DNA from: Mycobacterium sp. IS-1496
GTDB lineage: Bacteria; Actinomycetota; Actinomycetes; Mycobacteriales; Mycobacteriaceae
Reading direction: 5' to 3'
Length of the DNA: 64,000 nt
Assembly: GCF_001499995.1 (NCBI RefSeq)
Contig: NZ_LQIU01000001.1
Span: 352,422-416,421, forward strand
Positions 28,214 through 37,233 of the stretch are shown in pieces. The translations under genes were made by a program, and so were the position numbers. Under the pieces are notes generated by a model. It was not told the origin of the DNA. It was given only the letters and a program-made list of their open reading frames with translations, and did no database searches. The stretch's first letter is position 1; each line of letters opens with the position of its first letter.

Positions 28214-29211
28214 GCGGCCGTCTTCCGCGCGGCGGGCACCGGGGCGCCCACGTGCAGACCGCGGTCGGTGAGGTATTCGGCGAAACCGGGCGGCGCGGCG
28301 GGAGAGATGGCCAGAACCGCGCGGCCCACGGCGACACCGCGGATCGCCTCGACGCTGGCGCTGAGCACGCTGACCCGTGTGTCCGCGATGCCGGGTACGG
28401 ACTGAATCGAGGTGAGCCAGTCCAACGGCACGTCGCGGGAGGCGTAGGACACCTCCCACACCTCGCCGTCACCGCGCGGCGGCACGCTGGGCCGTTCGGG
28501 CAGCAATTCCCGCGCCAGCGCCGAACCGGGATCGAGGATCACGTCGGTGACCGAACCGCTCTCGACGATGCGGCCGTTGTCGATACGCGCGACCGAGTCG
28601 GCGATCTCGCGGACCACCTCCATCTCGTGGGTGATGAGGATGATCGAGAGCCCGAAGTCCTCGCGGAGATGGCTGAGCAGCGCGAGGATCGACTTGGTGG
28701 TGGCCGGGTCGAGACCCGAGGTCGCCTCGTCGGAGAGCAGGACCGACGGTCCGAGCGCCAGCGCGCGGGCGATGCCGACCCGCTGCCGCTGGCCGCCCGA
28801 CAGTTGGGCGGGGTAGTAGCCGCTGCGGTCGCTGAGCCCGACGCGGTCGAGGAGTTCGCTGACCCGTCTGGCGACGGAATCGTCGGTGGCGTGCAGGTAT
28901 TCGAGCGGCAGTGCGACGTTCTGGGCGACCGTGCGCCGGCGCAGCAGCGGGGCGGTCTGGAAGATGACGCCGATGTTGCGCCGTGCGGAGATCAGCTCGT
29001 CGCCCTCGAGCCGGGTGAAGTCCTTGCCGTCGACGCGCACGGCGCCGCTGGTCGGCCGCTCGAGGAAGCTCACGCACCGGGACAGCGTGCTCTTGCCCGC
29101 CCCGCTGGGGCCGACGACGGCGAGGATCTCGCCGGCGGCGACCGACAACGAGATGTCGTCGAGCACGGTGCGGTCGCCGAATCGTTTGGTCAGGTTCTCG
29201 ATCTCAATCAT
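28210..29211 (-). CDS. MetN-type ABC importer ATPase with C-terminal NIL domain
   Basis: The 333-residue ATPase has Walker [12 protein letters not shown] (about residues 35-45), signature [16 protein letters not shown], Walker [15 protein letters not shown] and switch His in ILITHEMEV. After residue 250 a NIL regulatory domain follows ([15 protein letters not shown] to the end), which in MetN binds methionine and inhibits transport. The ATG at 29211 gives the usual [17 protein letters not shown] start; more upstream codons add low-complexity sequence. It heads the operon metN-metI-metQ-monooxygenase, divergent from two further monooxygenases. Confidence 0.92.
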   Translation of the reverse strand: MIEIENLTKRFGDRTVLDDISLSVAAGEILAVVGPSGAGKSTLSRCVSFLERPTSGAVRVDGKDFTRLEGDELISARRNIGVIFQTAPLLRRRTVAQNVALPLEYLHATDDSVARRVSELLDRVGLSDRSGYYPAQLSGGQRQRVGIARALALGPSVLLSDEATSGLDPATTKSILALLSHLREDFGLSIILITHEMEVVREIADSVARIDNGRIVESGSVTDVILDPGSALARELLPERPSVPPRGDGEVWEVSYASRDVPLDWLTSIQSVPGIADTRVSVLSASVEAIRGVAVGRAVLAISPAAPPGFAEYLTDRGLHVGAPVPAARKTAA

Positions 29212-29283
29212 GTGTGCTCGCTGAGGTGGGGTGAGGGCAGCCGGCTCCTGGGGAGGGGCTGGGGAGGCAGACAGCCGCAAAAC

Positions 29284-29308
29284 GTACGCACGCTCGCGGC
29301 GCACGTAC
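29284..29308. promoter_or_regulatory. Inverted repeat in the divergent sulfur-gene promoter region
   Basis: GTACGCACGC (29284-29293) and GCGCACGTAC (29299-29308) are inverted repeats with two mismatches around TCGCG. The site is between the divergent metN-like and SfnG-like genes and could bind a shared regulator. The rest of the 187-base gap shows no clear promoter hexamers or riboswitch that I recognise. Confidence 0.4.
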
Positions 29309-29398
29309 ACCGTCCGGATCGTCATGATCCGAATGGCGTTGTGCTCACGCTGGTTTGAACCATGGACACCGCTCGCCGCGCCGACCAGGGTGCTCCCG

Positions 29399-30481
29399 GT
29401 GAGTGGATCTCCCCGGTTCGGCGTGTGGGCCAACGTGCACGGAACGATGGCGGCGCTGGGCCACCCCGACGATCCGGTCGACGCGTCGTGGTCCCGGGTG
29501 CGCGATCAGATCCTGCTGGCCGAGCGGCTCGGCTTCGACAGCACGCTGATCGCCCAGCACACCATGAACCCTCTCGGTGAGTCGCTCGACCAACTCGACG
29601 CGTGGAGCGCGGCGGCCGCTGTCGCGGCGCTGACGGAGTCGATCGAGATCATCGCGGCGGTCAAGCCGTCGATCGTGCATCCGACGATCCTGGCCAAGCA
29701 GGCCCTGGGCATCGAGGAGATCAGCGGTGGCCGGTTCGCGGTGAACGTGGTCAACGCCTGGTGGATCCCGGATCTGGAGCGCTCGGGGATCGGCATGCTC
29801 GACCACGGTGAGCGCTACGTCTACGGCGCCGAGTGGCTGCACATCACTCGACGGCTGCTTGCGGGGGAGCGGACCACGTTCCACGGCAAGTACTTTCACG
29901 TCGACGACTTCCACCTGCACCCCGCAGGCACCTACCGGACGCGACCGCGCATCTACCTCGGCGGCGAGTCGGGGCCGGCGCGCGACCTCGCCGCGGCGGA
30001 GGCCGACGTGCTGTTCCTCAACGGTCAGGCGTTCGCCGAGGCGCGCACGCTCCTCACCGACGTGCGGCGCCGGCCCCGGCACGGGCTGGACCCGATCCGG
30101 TTCGGGTTGGCGGCGTTCGTGGTGACCGCGCCGACGCAGCGCGAGGCCGACGAACTGCTGCGGTACCACTGGGAACTCAACGCACGCGACCGCGCCGGCG
30201 ACGGCGACACCATCGACCGGTTCAGCCGCGACACCGATCCGAACTCGGTCATGTGGCAGCGGCTGCGGGAACGGCCCCACATCGGGCCCAACGGCGGGAC
30301 GGCGGCGGGTCTGGTCGGCGACTACGACACCGTCGCGCAACGGATCGTCGACTGGCACGGACTCGGGATCGAGACGTTCATGCTGGCGTTCCAGCCGTTC
30401 GAGGCCGAGATGCACCGGTTCGCGGGGGAGATCATTCCGCGGGTCCGCGCGTTGCTGCAGCGCGCGGAGGTGGCGTCGTGA
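29399..30481 (+). CDS. FMNH2-dependent monooxygenase, SfnG-like (dimethylsulfone monooxygenase family)
   Basis: This 360-residue luciferase-like monooxygenase resembles SfnG/SsuD proteins. [12 protein letters not shown] opens the barrel, and [46 protein letters not shown] and [15 protein letters not shown] follow the SfnG order. SfnG converts dimethylsulfone to methanesulfinate. The substrate here is inferred only at the level of sulfones or sulfonates. A GTG at 29399 is chosen; longer in-frame options exist, and no ribosome site decides it. It overlaps the SsuD-like gene by four bases. Confidence 0.82.
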   Translation: MSGSPRFGVWANVHGTMAALGHPDDPVDASWSRVRDQILLAERLGFDSTLIAQHTMNPLGESLDQLDAWSAAAAVAALTESIEIIAAVKPSIVHPTILAKQALGIEEISGGRFAVNVVNAWWIPDLERSGIGMLDHGERYVYGAEWLHITRRLLAGERTTFHGKYFHVDDFHLHPAGTYRTRPRIYLGGESGPARDLAAAEADVLFLNGQAFAEARTLLTDVRRRPRHGLDPIRFGLAAFVVTAPTQREADELLRYHWELNARDRAGDGDTIDRFSRDTDPNSVMWQRLRERPHIGPNGGTAAGLVGDYDTVAQRIVDWHGLGIETFMLAFQPFEAEMHRFAGEIIPRVRALLQRAEVAS

Positions 30482-31593
30482 GCGGTGCGCTCAGGTTCCA
30501 CTGGTACCTGCCCACCCACGGGGACACGGCCACGGTCGCCGACAACCGGGGCAGCGCCTCGGCGCGCTCGGGATCGCATCTGGAGCCGACGCTGCAGAAC
30601 CTCACCGCGTTGGGACGGGCGGCCGAGGGTTTCGGTTTCGAGGCGGTGCTGACGCCGACCGGTTCGCACTGCGAGGACTCCTGGGTCGCGACCGCGGCGC
30701 TGGCGCAGCACACCCGTCGGCTGAAGTATCTGGTGGCGTTCCGGCCCGGTGTGCTGTCGCCGACACTGGCCGCGCAACAGGTCAGCACCTATCAGCGGTT
30801 CACCGGGAACCGGTTGGCGCTCAACGTGGTCACCGGCGGCGACGACGACGAGATGCGGCGCTACGGCGATGCGATCGACAAGTCGGCGCGCTACCGCCGC
30901 ACCGGTGAGTTCCTGCGCGTCGTGCGGGGGATCTGGTCGGATCCGGACTTCTCCCATCACGGCGAGTTCTACGACATCGACCATGCCCGAACGGCGTACC
31001 CGCTCACCCAGCTGCCGACGATCTATTTCGGCGGTTCGTCACCGGAGGCCATCGAGGTGGCCGCCGAGCACGCCGACGTGTACCTGACGTGGGGCGAGCC
31101 GCCGGATCAGGTCGCCGAGAAGATCGAGCGGGTGCGGGCCGCGGCCGCCCGGTACGGACGGACACTGCGCTTCGGCGTGCGGATGCACACCGTCGCACGG
31201 CCGACCTCCGCGCAGGCGTGGCAGCGGGCCGAGGAGCTCATCGCGGGACTGTCGGCCGACGAGGTCCGCCGGGCACACGAGCGCTACCTGGTCAGCGGGT
31301 CGGAGGGGCAGCGGCGGATGGCCGCGCTGACCACCGGTGAGCTCCTCGATGCGCGGAGCCTCGAGGTCCATCCAGGGCTGTGGGCGGGCCCGAGCCTGCT
31401 GCGCGACGGGGCGGGCACGGCGGCGACCGGCAGTTACGGCGAGGTGGCCGCGGTGGTCGAGGAGTACGCGCGGCTGGGTGTCAGCGAGTTCGTGTTGTCG
31501 GGCTACCCGCAGGCCGAGGAGATCCGCCACGTCGGCGAGGGCGTGCTGCCGCTCCTGGCGGGCGCTCCCGCCGAGGCGGTCCCCACCCGGTGA
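30478..31593 (+). CDS. Alkanesulfonate monooxygenase-like protein (SsuD family)
   Basis: SsuD uses FMNH2 and oxygen to split alkanesulfonates into sulfite and an aldehyde. The 371-residue protein has FHWYLPTHGD at its start, the PTGSHCEDSW motif with the SsuD active-site-loop cysteine, LKYLVAFRPGVLSPTLAAQQ, and NVVTGGDDDEMRRYGD. IYFGGSSPEAIEVAA also fits. The GTG at 30478 overlaps the previous stop. Sulfite released here would feed SirA encoded later in the window. No SsuE-type flavin reductase is seen nearby. Confidence 0.87.
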   Translation: MSGALRFHWYLPTHGDTATVADNRGSASARSGSHLEPTLQNLTALGRAAEGFGFEAVLTPTGSHCEDSWVATAALAQHTRRLKYLVAFRPGVLSPTLAAQQVSTYQRFTGNRLALNVVTGGDDDEMRRYGDAIDKSARYRRTGEFLRVVRGIWSDPDFSHHGEFYDIDHARTAYPLTQLPTIYFGGSSPEAIEVAAEHADVYLTWGEPPDQVAEKIERVRAAAARYGRTLRFGVRMHTVARPTSAQAWQRAEELIAGLSADEVRRAHERYLVSGSEGQRRMAALTTGELLDARSLEVHPGLWAGPSLLRDGAGTAATGSYGEVAAVVEEYARLGVSEFVLSGYPQAEEIRHVGEGVLPLLAGAPAEAVPTR

Positions 31594-31614
31594 GCGATGT
31601 GCGATGGTGGGCGG

Positions 31615-32229
31615 GTGACTGCCGTAGACGTCCGTCCCGGGCGTAGATCGGATGTCCGGGAGTTGGCCGCCGTGCTCGGGAGGGCGTTCCACGAGGATCC
31701 GGTGATGAACTGGATCCTGCCCGACGATGCGGCCCGCGCCCGGGGTCTCAAGCGGATGTTCGCCACCATGACCCGGCACCACTTCCTGCGCGGCGGCGGT
31801 GTGGAGGTGGCCGCGGCGGGCGGCGGCACCGGTGCGGCCGCGCTGTGGGATCCGCCCGGCCGGTGGAAACAGACGCGGCTCGAGGAGTTCCTCATGATGC
31901 CCGCGTTCGTGCGGGCGTTCGGCAACCGCGTCGCGCGGGGTCAGCAGGTGGCCGACCTGATGAAGGAGCACCATCCGGAGGAGCCGCACTGGTATCTGGC
32001 CATCATCGGCAGCGATCCGACCGCACGGGGCGCGGGTCTGGGACAGGCGCTGATGCGCTCACGGCTGGACCGCTGCGACGCCGAGTATGCGCCGGCCTAC
32101 CTCGAGTCCAGCAACCCCGACAACATCCCGTACTACGAACGGTTCGGTTTCGAGGTCACCGGGGAACTGAGGGTGCCGGACGACGGCCCCTCGCTGTGGC
32201 CGATGTGGCGACAGCCACGGTCACGGTAG
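31615..32229 (+). CDS. GNAT-family N-acetyltransferase
   Basis: The 204-residue protein has the GNAT acetyl-CoA loop in a form DPTARGAGLGQALMRSRLD (Q/RxxGxG/A) and a C-terminal strand with LESSNPDNIPYYERFGFEVTGE. The substrate is unknown; the type is common in mycobacteria and resembles aminoglycoside or puromycin acetyltransferase-like proteins. A GTG at 31615 is preferred over an ATG six codons upstream because it begins the domain directly. Its last nine bases overlap the convergent small membrane protein gene. Confidence 0.82.
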   Translation: MTAVDVRPGRRSDVRELAAVLGRAFHEDPVMNWILPDDAARARGLKRMFATMTRHHFLRGGGVEVAAAGGGTGAAALWDPPGRWKQTRLEEFLMMPAFVRAFGNRVARGQQVADLMKEHHPEEPHWYLAIIGSDPTARGAGLGQALMRSRLDRCDAEYAPAYLESSNPDNIPYYERFGFEVTGELRVPDDGPSLWPMWRQPRSR

Positions 32230-32427
32230 GTGCATCAGCTGGCCGGCCAGGCCGAACAGCCGACTGCCCAGTCTCAACACCGGAATCCCCAAGGGCAGCA
32301 ACAGGATCGTCACGCACAGCAGGCCGCCGACGAGCCACACCACCGCCGCCACGACGCCCAGCAGCACACCGACCACGGCCGAGACGATTCCCAGAACCAC
32401 GCCGAGCAATCCGTTCAAAGCGCGCAT
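32221..32427 (-). CDS. Small two-helix hydrophobic membrane protein
   Basis: The 68-residue protein is almost entirely hydrophobic, with two predicted membrane helices (about 4-33 and 35-50) separated by a Gly-Gly turn. The segment LLCVTILLLPLGIPVLRLG is shared in pattern with the next gene upstream (LCLTAILLPIGVPLLGLAK), so the two are tandem paralogues. The function is unknown. The ATG is preceded by GGGAGGC, a good ribosome site. Confidence 0.8.
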   Translation of the reverse strand: MRALNGLLGVVLGIVSAVVGVLLGVVAAVVWLVGGLLCVTILLLPLGIPVLRLGSRLFGLAGQLMHLP

Positions 32428-32440
32428 TTGCGGCCTCCCA

Positions 32441-32725
32441 TCACCTCGATACCAATCGCGACAGACGTTTGCGCTCCCCGCGTAGCGTCTTGCGCGCGTT
32501 GCGGGTCGTCTTGTCGGTGGTCTTCGTGAGCTCTTTCACCGGATGCGCCAGCGTGCGCGGCATCATCAGTTGCACCGCGTGGGTCAGCAGGCGCTTCGCG
32601 AGGCCGAGGAGGGGGACGCCGATCGGGAGCAGAATGGCGGTGAGGCACAGGATGAAGCCGACCAGGCCGATGACGCCGGCGAGGATCCACAGCAGCGCAC
32701 CGACAAGGCCCCGTAGTACGCGCAT
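32441..32725 (-). CDS. Small membrane protein, paralogue of its downstream neighbour, with basic tail
   Basis: The 94-residue protein has the same two-helix core as the adjacent gene (MRVLRGLVGALLWILAGVIG and LCLTAILLPIGVPLLGL) plus a 40-residue Lys/Arg-rich tail ending TTRNARKTLRGERKRLSRL. The tail could bind nucleic acid or acidic lipid. GGGAAGGAG precedes the ATG at good spacing. It lies 13 bases from the paralogue, forming a small operon. No function is known. Confidence 0.8.
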   Translation of the reverse strand: MRVLRGLVGALLWILAGVIGLVGFILCLTAILLPIGVPLLGLAKRLLTHAVQLMMPRTLAHPVKELTKTTDKTTRNARKTLRGERKRLSRLVSR

Positions 32726-32777
32726 CGCGACGCTCCTTCCCTGACTCGCCCGCGCCGCTCGGCGGCAGGCGAGGGGG

Positions 32778-32933
32778 CTACAGCATCGGCACCGGTCGGC
32801 AGTAAGCGCACAGTCCCGGACGCATGGTGGGGTAGCCGCAGGCGAAGCAGATGGCCACGACAGCTGTCGGCGATGCCGTTGGGGAGGCTGTGTTGAGCTG
32901 TGCCGAGTCGACGCCGACACTGTGTCCGTTCAT
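32778..32933 (-). CDS. 51-residue zinc-ribbon microprotein
   Basis: This short gene encodes 51 residues. A Ser/Thr/Ala-rich N-terminal half is followed by CFACGYPTMRPGLCAYC, two CxxC pairs that should form a zinc ribbon or small rubredoxin-like knuckle. AGGAAGGA lies 7 bases before the ATG, an excellent ribosome site that supports real translation. The function is unknown. It may be co-transcribed with the two small membrane proteins downstream (52 bases). Confidence 0.75.
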   Translation of the reverse strand: MNGHSVGVDSAQLNTASPTASPTAVVAICFACGYPTMRPGLCAYCRPVPML

Positions 32934-33089
32934 TGCTCGTCCTTCCTGATGAACGGACTACCCGGCCAGGCCTGAAATCAACCACTCCGTCAATAGTCGC
33001 GCTCGTCGCGCGCCGAACTCGACGAAATGGTGGCGGCTTCTCGCACTTCTGCGCCCGTTTGTTCGTTTGGGCGACAGAGGTGAGGGCGG

Positions 33090-33716
33090 TCAGCTCCAGG
33101 AGTATTCCGCGCGCAACCGGGCGGCGACCACCTCGAAGCGGGCTCGGTCGAGGATCGCCCCCTCGCGGCGGATGCCCTCCTCCGGCACGTCCAGCACGCG
33201 GTCCAACCGCACCCAGCTGGCCCGGTCGTCGTAGTCCCAACCGCCCGCGCCGATCGCGACCCAGTTCGGGTCGTCGTGGTGGTGGTCCTGGCTGGACAGC
33301 ATCAGTCCGAGCAGGGTGCGGCGGTCGCGACCCACGACGAGCACCGGACGGTCCTTACCGCGGGTGGGATCGTCCTCGTAGACCACCCAGGTCCACACGA
33401 TCTCCCCGGGATCGGCCCGTCCGTCGAGGTCGGGCGCGTACACGATCTTGCGGGCCCGGTGCGCGGTGGGGACGCTGTTGCTGGTGACCGGCCGGCCCGC
33501 GGTGATCGCGGGGGTGGCCGTGTTCGAGGCGCCGGCCAACGCCGACAGCCCCACACCCAGCCCGATCTTGAGCCCCTGCTGAAGGCCCTGCTGCACGGTG
33601 CGCGGCCGGTTCTCGGACTGCTGGAGCTGGCGGATCACCTTTGGTGCTTCCTGGAACACCAGCTTCTCCGCCAACCGTTGGAACGTCTTCCACTGCGACG
33701 CCATGTTTTCGAGCAT
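33090..33716 (-). CDS. PemK/MazF-like fold protein
   Basis: The 208-residue protein has a C-terminal PemK/MazF-like domain: [25 protein letters not shown] shows the G-x-V-W and R-P-V-L-V-V strands. It is preceded by an approximately 80-residue helical and Gly/Ala-rich N-terminus ([15 protein letters not shown]). No antitoxin-like small gene lies beside it, so it may not be a toxin. It matches Rv2405 by position. Start codons at 33716 and 33704 are both possible; neither has a good ribosome site. Confidence 0.75.
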   Translation of the reverse strand: MLENMASQWKTFQRLAEKLVFQEAPKVIRQLQQSENRPRTVQQGLQQGLKIGLGVGLSALAGASNTATPAITAGRPVTSNSVPTAHRARKIVYAPDLDGRADPGEIVWTWVVYEDDPTRGKDRPVLVVGRDRRTLLGLMLSSQDHHHDDPNWVAIGAGGWDYDDRASWVRLDRVLDVPEEGIRREGAILDRARFEVVAARLRAEYSWS

Positions 33717-33816
33717 AGGTCAGGACGGCCGGGCGCGATTGTGCCGCGAGGCACCACGGTCGATACCCTTGAGGGGCGCACACGCGCCCCGTTGCGACGT
33801 TTACCAGGAGATTCCC

Positions 33817-35658
33817 ATCAGCAGCTTCGCCGACCAGACCTTCACCGCGCCGGCGCAGATTCGCAACTTCTGCATCATCGCCCACATCGACCACGGCAAG
33901 TCGACGCTCGCGGATCGGATGCTGCAGCTCACCGGTGTCGTCGCCGACCGCGACATGCGCGCGCAGTACCTCGACCGGATGGACATCGAGCGCGAACGCG
34001 GCATCACGATCAAGGCGCAGAACGTCCGGCTGCCCTGGACGGTCGACGACGAGCAGTTCGTCCTCCACCTGATCGACACCCCCGGCCACGTCGACTTCAC
34101 CTACGAGGTGTCGCGCGCACTCGAGGCCTGTGAGGGTGCGGTGCTGCTGGTCGACGCCGCCCAGGGCATCGAGGCGCAGACGCTGGCCAACCTGTACCTG
34201 GCGCTCGACCGGGACCTGACGATCATCCCGGTGCTCAACAAGATCGACCTGCCCGCCGCCGATCCGGACCGCTACGCGGGCGAGCTCGCCCACATCATCG
34301 GATGCGAACCCTCCGACGTGCTGCGGGTCTCCGGCAAGACCGGCGCCGGGGTGGCCGAACTGCTCGACGAGGTCGTGCGCCAGGTGCCGGCACCGGTGGG
34401 CGACCCGGAGGCGCCCGCGCGGGCGATGATCTTCGACTCGGTCTACGACATCTACCGCGGGGTGGTCACCTACGTCCGCGTCGTCGACGGCAAGATCGTC
34501 CCGCGCGAGCGGATCAAGATGATGTCCACCGGCGCCACCCACGAACTGCTCGAGGTCGGCATCGTCTCCCCGGACCCCAAAGCCTCCGACGGGCTCGGCG
34601 TCGGTGAGGTCGGATACCTCATCACGGGGGTGAAGGACGTGCGGCAGAGCAAGGTCGGCGACACCGTGACCACCGCGCGCCGCGGTGCCACCGAGGCCCT
34701 GACCGGGTACCGCGAACCCCGCCCGATGGTCTACTCCGGGCTCTACCCGGTCGACGGGTCGGACTATCCGGTGCTGCGTGACGCGCTGGACAAATTGCAG
34801 CTCAACGATGCCGCGCTGACCTACGAGCCGGAGACCTCGGTGGCGCTGGGGTTCGGCTTCCGCTGCGGGTTCCTCGGCCTGCTGCACATGGAGATCACCC
34901 GCGAACGCCTCGAGCGCGAATTCGACCTCGACCTGATCTCCACCTCGCCCAACGTCGTCTACCGCGTCGTACAGGACGACGGCACCGAGATCGTGGTCAC
35001 CAATCCCTCGGACTGGCCGGAGGGCAAGGTGCGCACCGTCTACGAGCCGGTGGTCAAGACGACGATCATCGCGCCCAGCGAGTTCATCGGCACCATCATG
35101 GAGCTCTGCCAGACCCGCCGCGGCGAACTCGGCGGCATGGACTACCTGTCGCCCGAGCGGGTCGAACTGCGTTACACGATGCCGCTCGGCGAGATCATCT
35201 TCGACTTCTTCGACTCGCTGAAGTCGCGCACCCGCGGCTACGCCAGCCTCGACTACGAGGAGGCGGGCGAACAGGAATCCGCACTGGTCAAGGTCGACAT
35301 CCTGCTGCAGGGCGAGGCCGTCGACGCCTTCAGCGCGATCGTCCACAAGGACAGCGCCTCGGCCTACGGCAACAAGATGACCACCAAACTGAAGGAACTC
35401 ATCCCGCGCCAGCAGTTCGAGGTGCCCGTGCAGGCGGCGATCGGGTCGAAGATCATCGCCCGCGAGAACATCCGCGCCATCCGCAAGGACGTGCTCTCCA
35501 AGTGCTACGGCGGTGACATCACGCGTAAGCGCAAGCTGCTCGAGAAGCAGAAGGAAGGCAAGAAGCGGATGAAGACCATCGGCCGGGTCGACGTCCCGCA
35601 GGAGGCGTTCGTCGCGGCGCTGTCCACCGACGCCGCCGGAGACAAACCCAAGAAGTAG
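33817..35658 (+). CDS. lepA: Elongation factor 4 (LepA), probably started at ATC
   Basis: LepA is a ribosome-associated GTPase. The protein has P-loop [30 protein letters not shown] and the full C-terminal LepA domain ending [20 protein letters not shown]. The start is unusual. AGGAG (33806-33810) lies just upstream of FADQTF, and the only codon at a proper spacing is ATC at 33817, giving 613 residues. The nearest conventional in-frame start, a TTG at 33769, would place that Shine-Dalgarno inside the gene. The 100 bases upstream also contain the divergent PemK-like start. Confidence 0.95.
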   Translation: MSSFADQTFTAPAQIRNFCIIAHIDHGKSTLADRMLQLTGVVADRDMRAQYLDRMDIERERGITIKAQNVRLPWTVDDEQFVLHLIDTPGHVDFTYEVSRALEACEGAVLLVDAAQGIEAQTLANLYLALDRDLTIIPVLNKIDLPAADPDRYAGELAHIIGCEPSDVLRVSGKTGAGVAELLDEVVRQVPAPVGDPEAPARAMIFDSVYDIYRGVVTYVRVVDGKIVPRERIKMMSTGATHELLEVGIVSPDPKASDGLGVGEVGYLITGVKDVRQSKVGDTVTTARRGATEALTGYREPRPMVYSGLYPVDGSDYPVLRDALDKLQLNDAALTYEPETSVALGFGFRCGFLGLLHMEITRERLEREFDLDLISTSPNVVYRVVQDDGTEIVVTNPSDWPEGKVRTVYEPVVKTTIIAPSEFIGTIMELCQTRRGELGGMDYLSPERVELRYTMPLGEIIFDFFDSLKSRTRGYASLDYEEAGEQESALVKVDILLQGEAVDAFSAIVHKDSASAYGNKMTTKLKELIPRQQFEVPVQAAIGSKIIARENIRAIRKDVLSKCYGGDITRKRKLLEKQKEGKKRMKTIGRVDVPQEAFVAALSTDAAGDKPKK

Positions 35659-35701
35659 GCCGAACGGTCGCACCGGCCGCGTCCGCGTGCTAGAGAAAGG
35701 C

Positions 35702-36433
35702 ATGCGCGCCTCACGCCCGGCCTCGATGCTGGCCTGTGCGTGTCTGCTCTCGGCGGGGTGTACGGCCACCGTGGACGGTGTGGCAGTCGACCGGGCGCCG
35801 GCTGCGGCGCCCTCGGCGGCGCGGGTGCTCGAGAAGGTCCTGCCGACCGCCGAGGAGCTCTCCGAGGCCCTGGGCATCGCCCCGACCGGCCTGATGGGTC
35901 AACTCGTCGAGGGCGGCGCCGACACGCTGCTGCGCGGCGTCGAGCGGGCGCAGGCGACGCCGGTGGAGTGTGTCAGCACCACCTACCGGCTCCAGCAGGC
36001 CGTCTACGGCGCCAGTTCGGTGCGGTCGGTCGCGAGCCGGTCCTGGGCGGCCGGGAGTGTCGACGGCCCGGCGCTGAGCGGGTTCTTCGGTGTGGTGCAA
36101 CTCGGCTCGGCCGGCGAGGCGCAGGAGTTCTTCGCGACCGCGGCCGACGATTGGGGTCGCTGCGCCGGCCGGACGGTCGTGCTGCGGCGCGGCGGTGCGG
36201 GCGCCGGCGAACAGAGCCGCATCACCGATGTGGCGGTCGACGATCGGGTGGTCTCGGCCGTGGTGGTCCACGAGGGCGCGCAGACCGGCGGGATACCGAT
36301 CCAGCGTGCGCTGGGTGTGGCGGGTGACGCGATCGTCGACGTGGAGGTCACCGACATCGCCGGGGCGCGTTCCGGCGGCGCGGACGGTGCGGTCGAGGTC
36401 GCGCAGCTGATGCTCGACAAGCTGGCCGGCTGA
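35702..36433 (+). CDS. Lipoprotein with PknH-like extracellular sensor domain
   Basis: The 243-residue protein has a signal peptide ending in the lipobox LLSAGC, so it is an exported lipoprotein. The rest resembles the PknH C-terminal extracellular sensor domain: four cysteines in the mature part, SSVRSVASRSW and WGRCAGRTVVLRR. The family is thought to bind ligands at the cell surface. A start at 35702 is used because AGAAAGG precedes it. It is followed 18 bases later by a distant paralogue. Confidence 0.82.
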   Translation: MRASRPASMLACACLLSAGCTATVDGVAVDRAPAAAPSAARVLEKVLPTAEELSEALGIAPTGLMGQLVEGGADTLLRGVERAQATPVECVSTTYRLQQAVYGASSVRSVASRSWAAGSVDGPALSGFFGVVQLGSAGEAQEFFATAADDWGRCAGRTVVLRRGGAGAGEQSRITDVAVDDRVVSAVVVHEGAQTGGIPIQRALGVAGDAIVDVEVTDIAGARSGGADGAVEVAQLMLDKLAG

Positions 36434-36451
36434 CGGCGGACGGGAACAGCG

Positions 36452-37156
36452 ATGGGCCGGATCTGGGCGGTCGCACTGGGGATGACGGCGCTGGCGGCGC
36501 TGACCGCCGGATGCGCGAACACCGTGTCCGGCAACGCCGTTCGGCCCGCGAACGTCGTGCCCGTCGACGTGCCGCCGCTGTCCGAGTCCGATCTGGGGTC
36601 CGTGCTGCTGTCCATCGGCGAGCTCAACGGCATCGTCGGCTCCACCCGCATGACCGTCACCAGCGACTCCGAGGAGATGACCGACCACTCCGCCGACGTC
36701 TCGGATCCGGAGTGCCTGGGGGCGATCTACGGCGCCGAGGCACCCGTCTACGCCGACAGCGGGTGGACCGTCGTACGCGACCAGGTGGCCCGCGAACCCG
36801 ATCAGGCCAACCGGCACTGGGTCGAGCAGACGGCGGTGCTCTATCCGTCGGAGGAGGAGGCGCAGGCCTTCGTCGACGGCTCCCGCGCCATGTGGCAGGA
36901 CTGTGCGAGCGCCGCGCTCACCGTCGACGACGGTGTCGTGCGCTCGGTGTGGGACTTGGCGTCGGTGATCGCCGACGGGTCGCTGCTCACGCAGGTGTCG
37001 GTGCAGCGCGACGCCGACGGGTGGGGCTGCCAGCACGCGCTGTCGGCGGTGTCGAACCTGACCGTCGAGGCGTGGGCGTGCGCCTTCGGCCCCGGGGACG
37101 AGGCGGCCACAATCGCCACCGAGATGGTGGCCAACGCCGCCGATGCGGTCCGCTAG
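36452..37156 (+). CDS. Lipoprotein with PknH-like extracellular sensor domain (tandem paralogue)
   Basis: The 234-residue protein has a signal peptide with lipobox LTAGC. The mature domain shows the family pattern with ECLGAIYGAEAPVYADSGW, VVRDQVARE, MWQDCASAALTV and a Cys pair in GWGCQHALSAVSN and VEAWACAFGPG. It is the second of two adjacent sensor-domain lipoproteins and is probably co-transcribed with the first. The ligand is unknown. Confidence 0.82.
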   Translation: MGRIWAVALGMTALAALTAGCANTVSGNAVRPANVVPVDVPPLSESDLGSVLLSIGELNGIVGSTRMTVTSDSEEMTDHSADVSDPECLGAIYGAEAPVYADSGWTVVRDQVAREPDQANRHWVEQTAVLYPSEEEAQAFVDGSRAMWQDCASAALTVDDGVVRSVWDLASVIADGSLLTQVSVQRDADGWGCQHALSAVSNLTVEAWACAFGPGDEAATIATEMVANAADAVR

Positions 37157-37233
37157 CCCCGGCCTTCACGAACCCTGCAACGGTGTCCAGCATCGGTGAA
37201 CGCCGCTGGCCTCACCGGCACCGCGGGCCGACA

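Noticed and set aside
29212..29398. A third cysteine attenuator or SAM riboswitch upstream of the metN-like operon
   Set aside because: Short frames there (such as [13 protein letters not shown]) have no Cys or Met run, and no riboswitch fold was recognised.
33090..33716. A complete toxin-antitoxin module with the PemK-like protein
   Set aside because: No antitoxin-sized partner gene lies beside it; neighbours are a zinc-ribbon protein and lepA.
33355..35877. 840-codon open frame opposite lepA and the PemK-like gene
   Set aside because: It mirrors lepA codons and spans two unrelated genes, so it is not a gene.
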